From Pardosa pseudoannulata (Eukaryota > Arthropoda > Arachnida > Araneae > Lycosidae), in contig CM063503.1 in assembly GCA_032207245.1 (NCBI GenBank), forward strand, positions 59,887,076-59,951,075: DNA of 64,000 bases, given 5' to 3'. The translations under genes and the position numbers were made by a program. This document shows positions 12,881 to 64,000 of this stretch, in pieces (position 1 is the stretch's first letter; every line of letters starts with the position of its first letter). The notes beneath the pieces are model-generated. The model saw only the letters and a list, made by a program, of their open reading frames with translations, ran no database searches and was not told the origin of the DNA.

Positions 12881-13578
12881 AATGTTAAGAATTTAAAGGC
12901 TTTAAAAAAAAAAAAAAACTAGAAAGCAACATTCAACTGCGGATATATGTTTTGAACTCTAATATTAATTTATTATCTAAAAATATTATTAAGAAAATTT
13001 ATTTTTATTAAAAGATTATAATAAATATTATTAAAAAACTACTATACTATACTTCAATACCATAAAGATTCTTCTTCGCATAAGATAAAAAAAAATCTTT
13101 AGCATCAGTTTTCATATTAAAAAACATATATTTTTAATGGTCTAGTGATTTTAGTGTTCTAAGAAAACGCCGCCTGGGGGGGGGGCGCCCCGTTTGCTTT
13201 TTCCCCGTAAGCTTTACCTACTGGTTGTAATATAATGTCTTACAGCACACTGATGTAATGCATTTTCATTTTCATTTTAAATTAGTAAAGTAAAATGTAG
13301 TTTTTAAAGCAATGAAGATAATTCATTTTAATATCATATATACAATTTTGTTATGTAAAATGTCAAAAAAAGTCTCGTTCAATCTATAGATGATACCTTT
13401 AAAAAGAGGACAAATGTATATTATTTCCAAGTTGTCCGTCATTTTAAAGCTCTCACTGTATACATTCGTAAATACGCATAGCGGTATTTATATGAATCAA
13501 GTCTTTTTAACTATGATAATGAAAATTGTGCCTTTTTTGTAAATTCTTTCAAGGTGTAACTTTTGTTCTCTTTTTCAG

Positions 13579-62885
<49,307 letters not shown>

Positions 62886-64000
62886 GTACGCATGAAAGCA
62901 ATCAATAAATTTGCAGTGTTATCTAACGTTATCTAATTCAACCAGAAAAGCTTTTTTTTTTTTTCAGAAAAAGTAATCTTAAATCCACTGCTGTACTTCT
63001 TAAATGCTTCAGATGGGTCAAAATAAATTTATCTTATCCGCTTGTAATAAAATTAAAATACTTTTATTTTTGGTATAAATGCCCTTGACCTTTTTGTAAC
63101 TACGTGTTTTTCTATTATAGATGTAGATAAAGAGGATAGTCTTAGGTTTAGCACTTTCCCCCTTTAAGCAACCAATTTCTTTGATTTTGCTACTTTGAAC
63201 AATAATAAGCAGGGGATAGAAATAAAGGGTATTCTCAGTGTTGGGTGTAAACAGAACAAAGAGTAGAAGGGATTCTTAACGATGGCTCTTAATCGCTTGT
63301 ATATTGGAATGAAGCACTTGGTTCATGTATCAACCGAACCCGTAGTTTTTAGACTTGCATGGCTTGGTTGACGTATCGACCACCCGTCTTCAAAAGGTTA
63401 ATATACATACAGGGTGCATTGTAAAGTCTCCGCCGGTCTTTTTCTACTCAACCGTTGGTCATAGACAAGAACTTTAAATTGCAAAAGTTATTTGAAAGAA
63501 TGTAAGCATTCCTTTTATGATACTATAAACTTTTCTGTTTAACCGAATCTCCGTTTTAACTGGCCGTAATTACTTTACGAAAATAAAAAGTAAACAAAAA
63601 TTGTTCAAAGACTGAAAATTCCATAATTTTACATTTTAAACATTGGAAATGACTTTCTGCTATGTAGAACAACAGGCACTGGCATCCTTCATCAATATAA
63701 TGCTTTAACAAATAGCAAAATTATACAGCGGGTCACATATCTTCCATCCTTCTTCAAGAGACAGGACAGAATATTTTAAATATTCCTATTAGTAGTATGT
63801 GAAACTTCTGTAATAAATCAACTCTTTTCATAAGTGCTTACTTTAACTATAAAAGAGTGCATTTCCATCAATTAAACCATTTATTTCATTCTCCTCATTA
63901 GCTGAAATTTCGCTTAACCAGTTCCAAAAATATGGAGACTACTGTAATCAACATTTCCAAATTGAATGTGTTCTCCTCAATAATAAACAATTATATTATT
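62886..64000. other. Intron after exon M
   Basis: No further dynein exon was recognised before the window ends. The expected next peptide (Y/L-x-D-x-E...) was looked for and not found. Confidence 0.5.

Overview
This is an AT-rich animal nuclear window dominated by introns and transposons. It holds spliced exons with GT-AG introns of up to about 15 kb, tRNA-derived SINEs, hAT, piggyBac, pogo and Helitron elements, and many (TA)n tracts. There are no bacterial operons, ribosome binding sites or long open reading frames. The only host gene I can support is on the + strand: the amino-terminal stem of an axonemal dynein heavy chain, closest in my judgement to the outer-arm beta class (vertebrate DNAH9/11/17). 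Thirteen exons between 13579 and 62885 join in one frame with compatible phases and encode 807 residues without a stop. This is roughly a fifth of a normal 4,400-4,600-residue heavy chain. The start codon and first exons lie to the left or were not recognised, and the motor domain lies to the right. The organism has ciliated or flagellated cells. SINE and Helitron content suggest an arthropod, possibly a chelicerate, but that is a weak inference.

Layout: 1-13578 is 5' flank or upstream intron with a 284-bp tandem array, several SINEs, a pogo/Tigger element with a broken transposase, a hAT MITE, two abutting Helitrons and a 1.16-kb hAT element with a perfect target duplication. Exon A is at 13579-13763, and a 371-bp insertion directly behind it has duplicated its splice donor. 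Intron A (14.7 kb) carries a 3.8-kb hAT-like element, a Helitron, a 1.15-kb element inserted in a duplicated repeat, a 138-bp tandem array with higher-order structure, and two TTAA-flanked piggyBac-type elements. Exon B (28439-28577) is preceded by two poly-G runs. Intron B (12.6 kb) carries a possible 5-kb element set between two (TA)n tracts, a 640-bp (TA)n tract, a second piggyBac copy nested in another repeat, and several MITEs. From 41160 to 62885 the exons are closer together (introns 0.1-4 kb) and are separated by SINEs, tandem arrays and MITEs. 62886-64000 is intron.

I found no CRISPR array, rRNA gene, functional tRNA gene or novel multi-gene system. The most notable points are the duplicated splice donor after exon A, the poly-G block against the exon B acceptor, two weak splice donors, and the many nested transposons that can be dated relative to each other by their target duplications.
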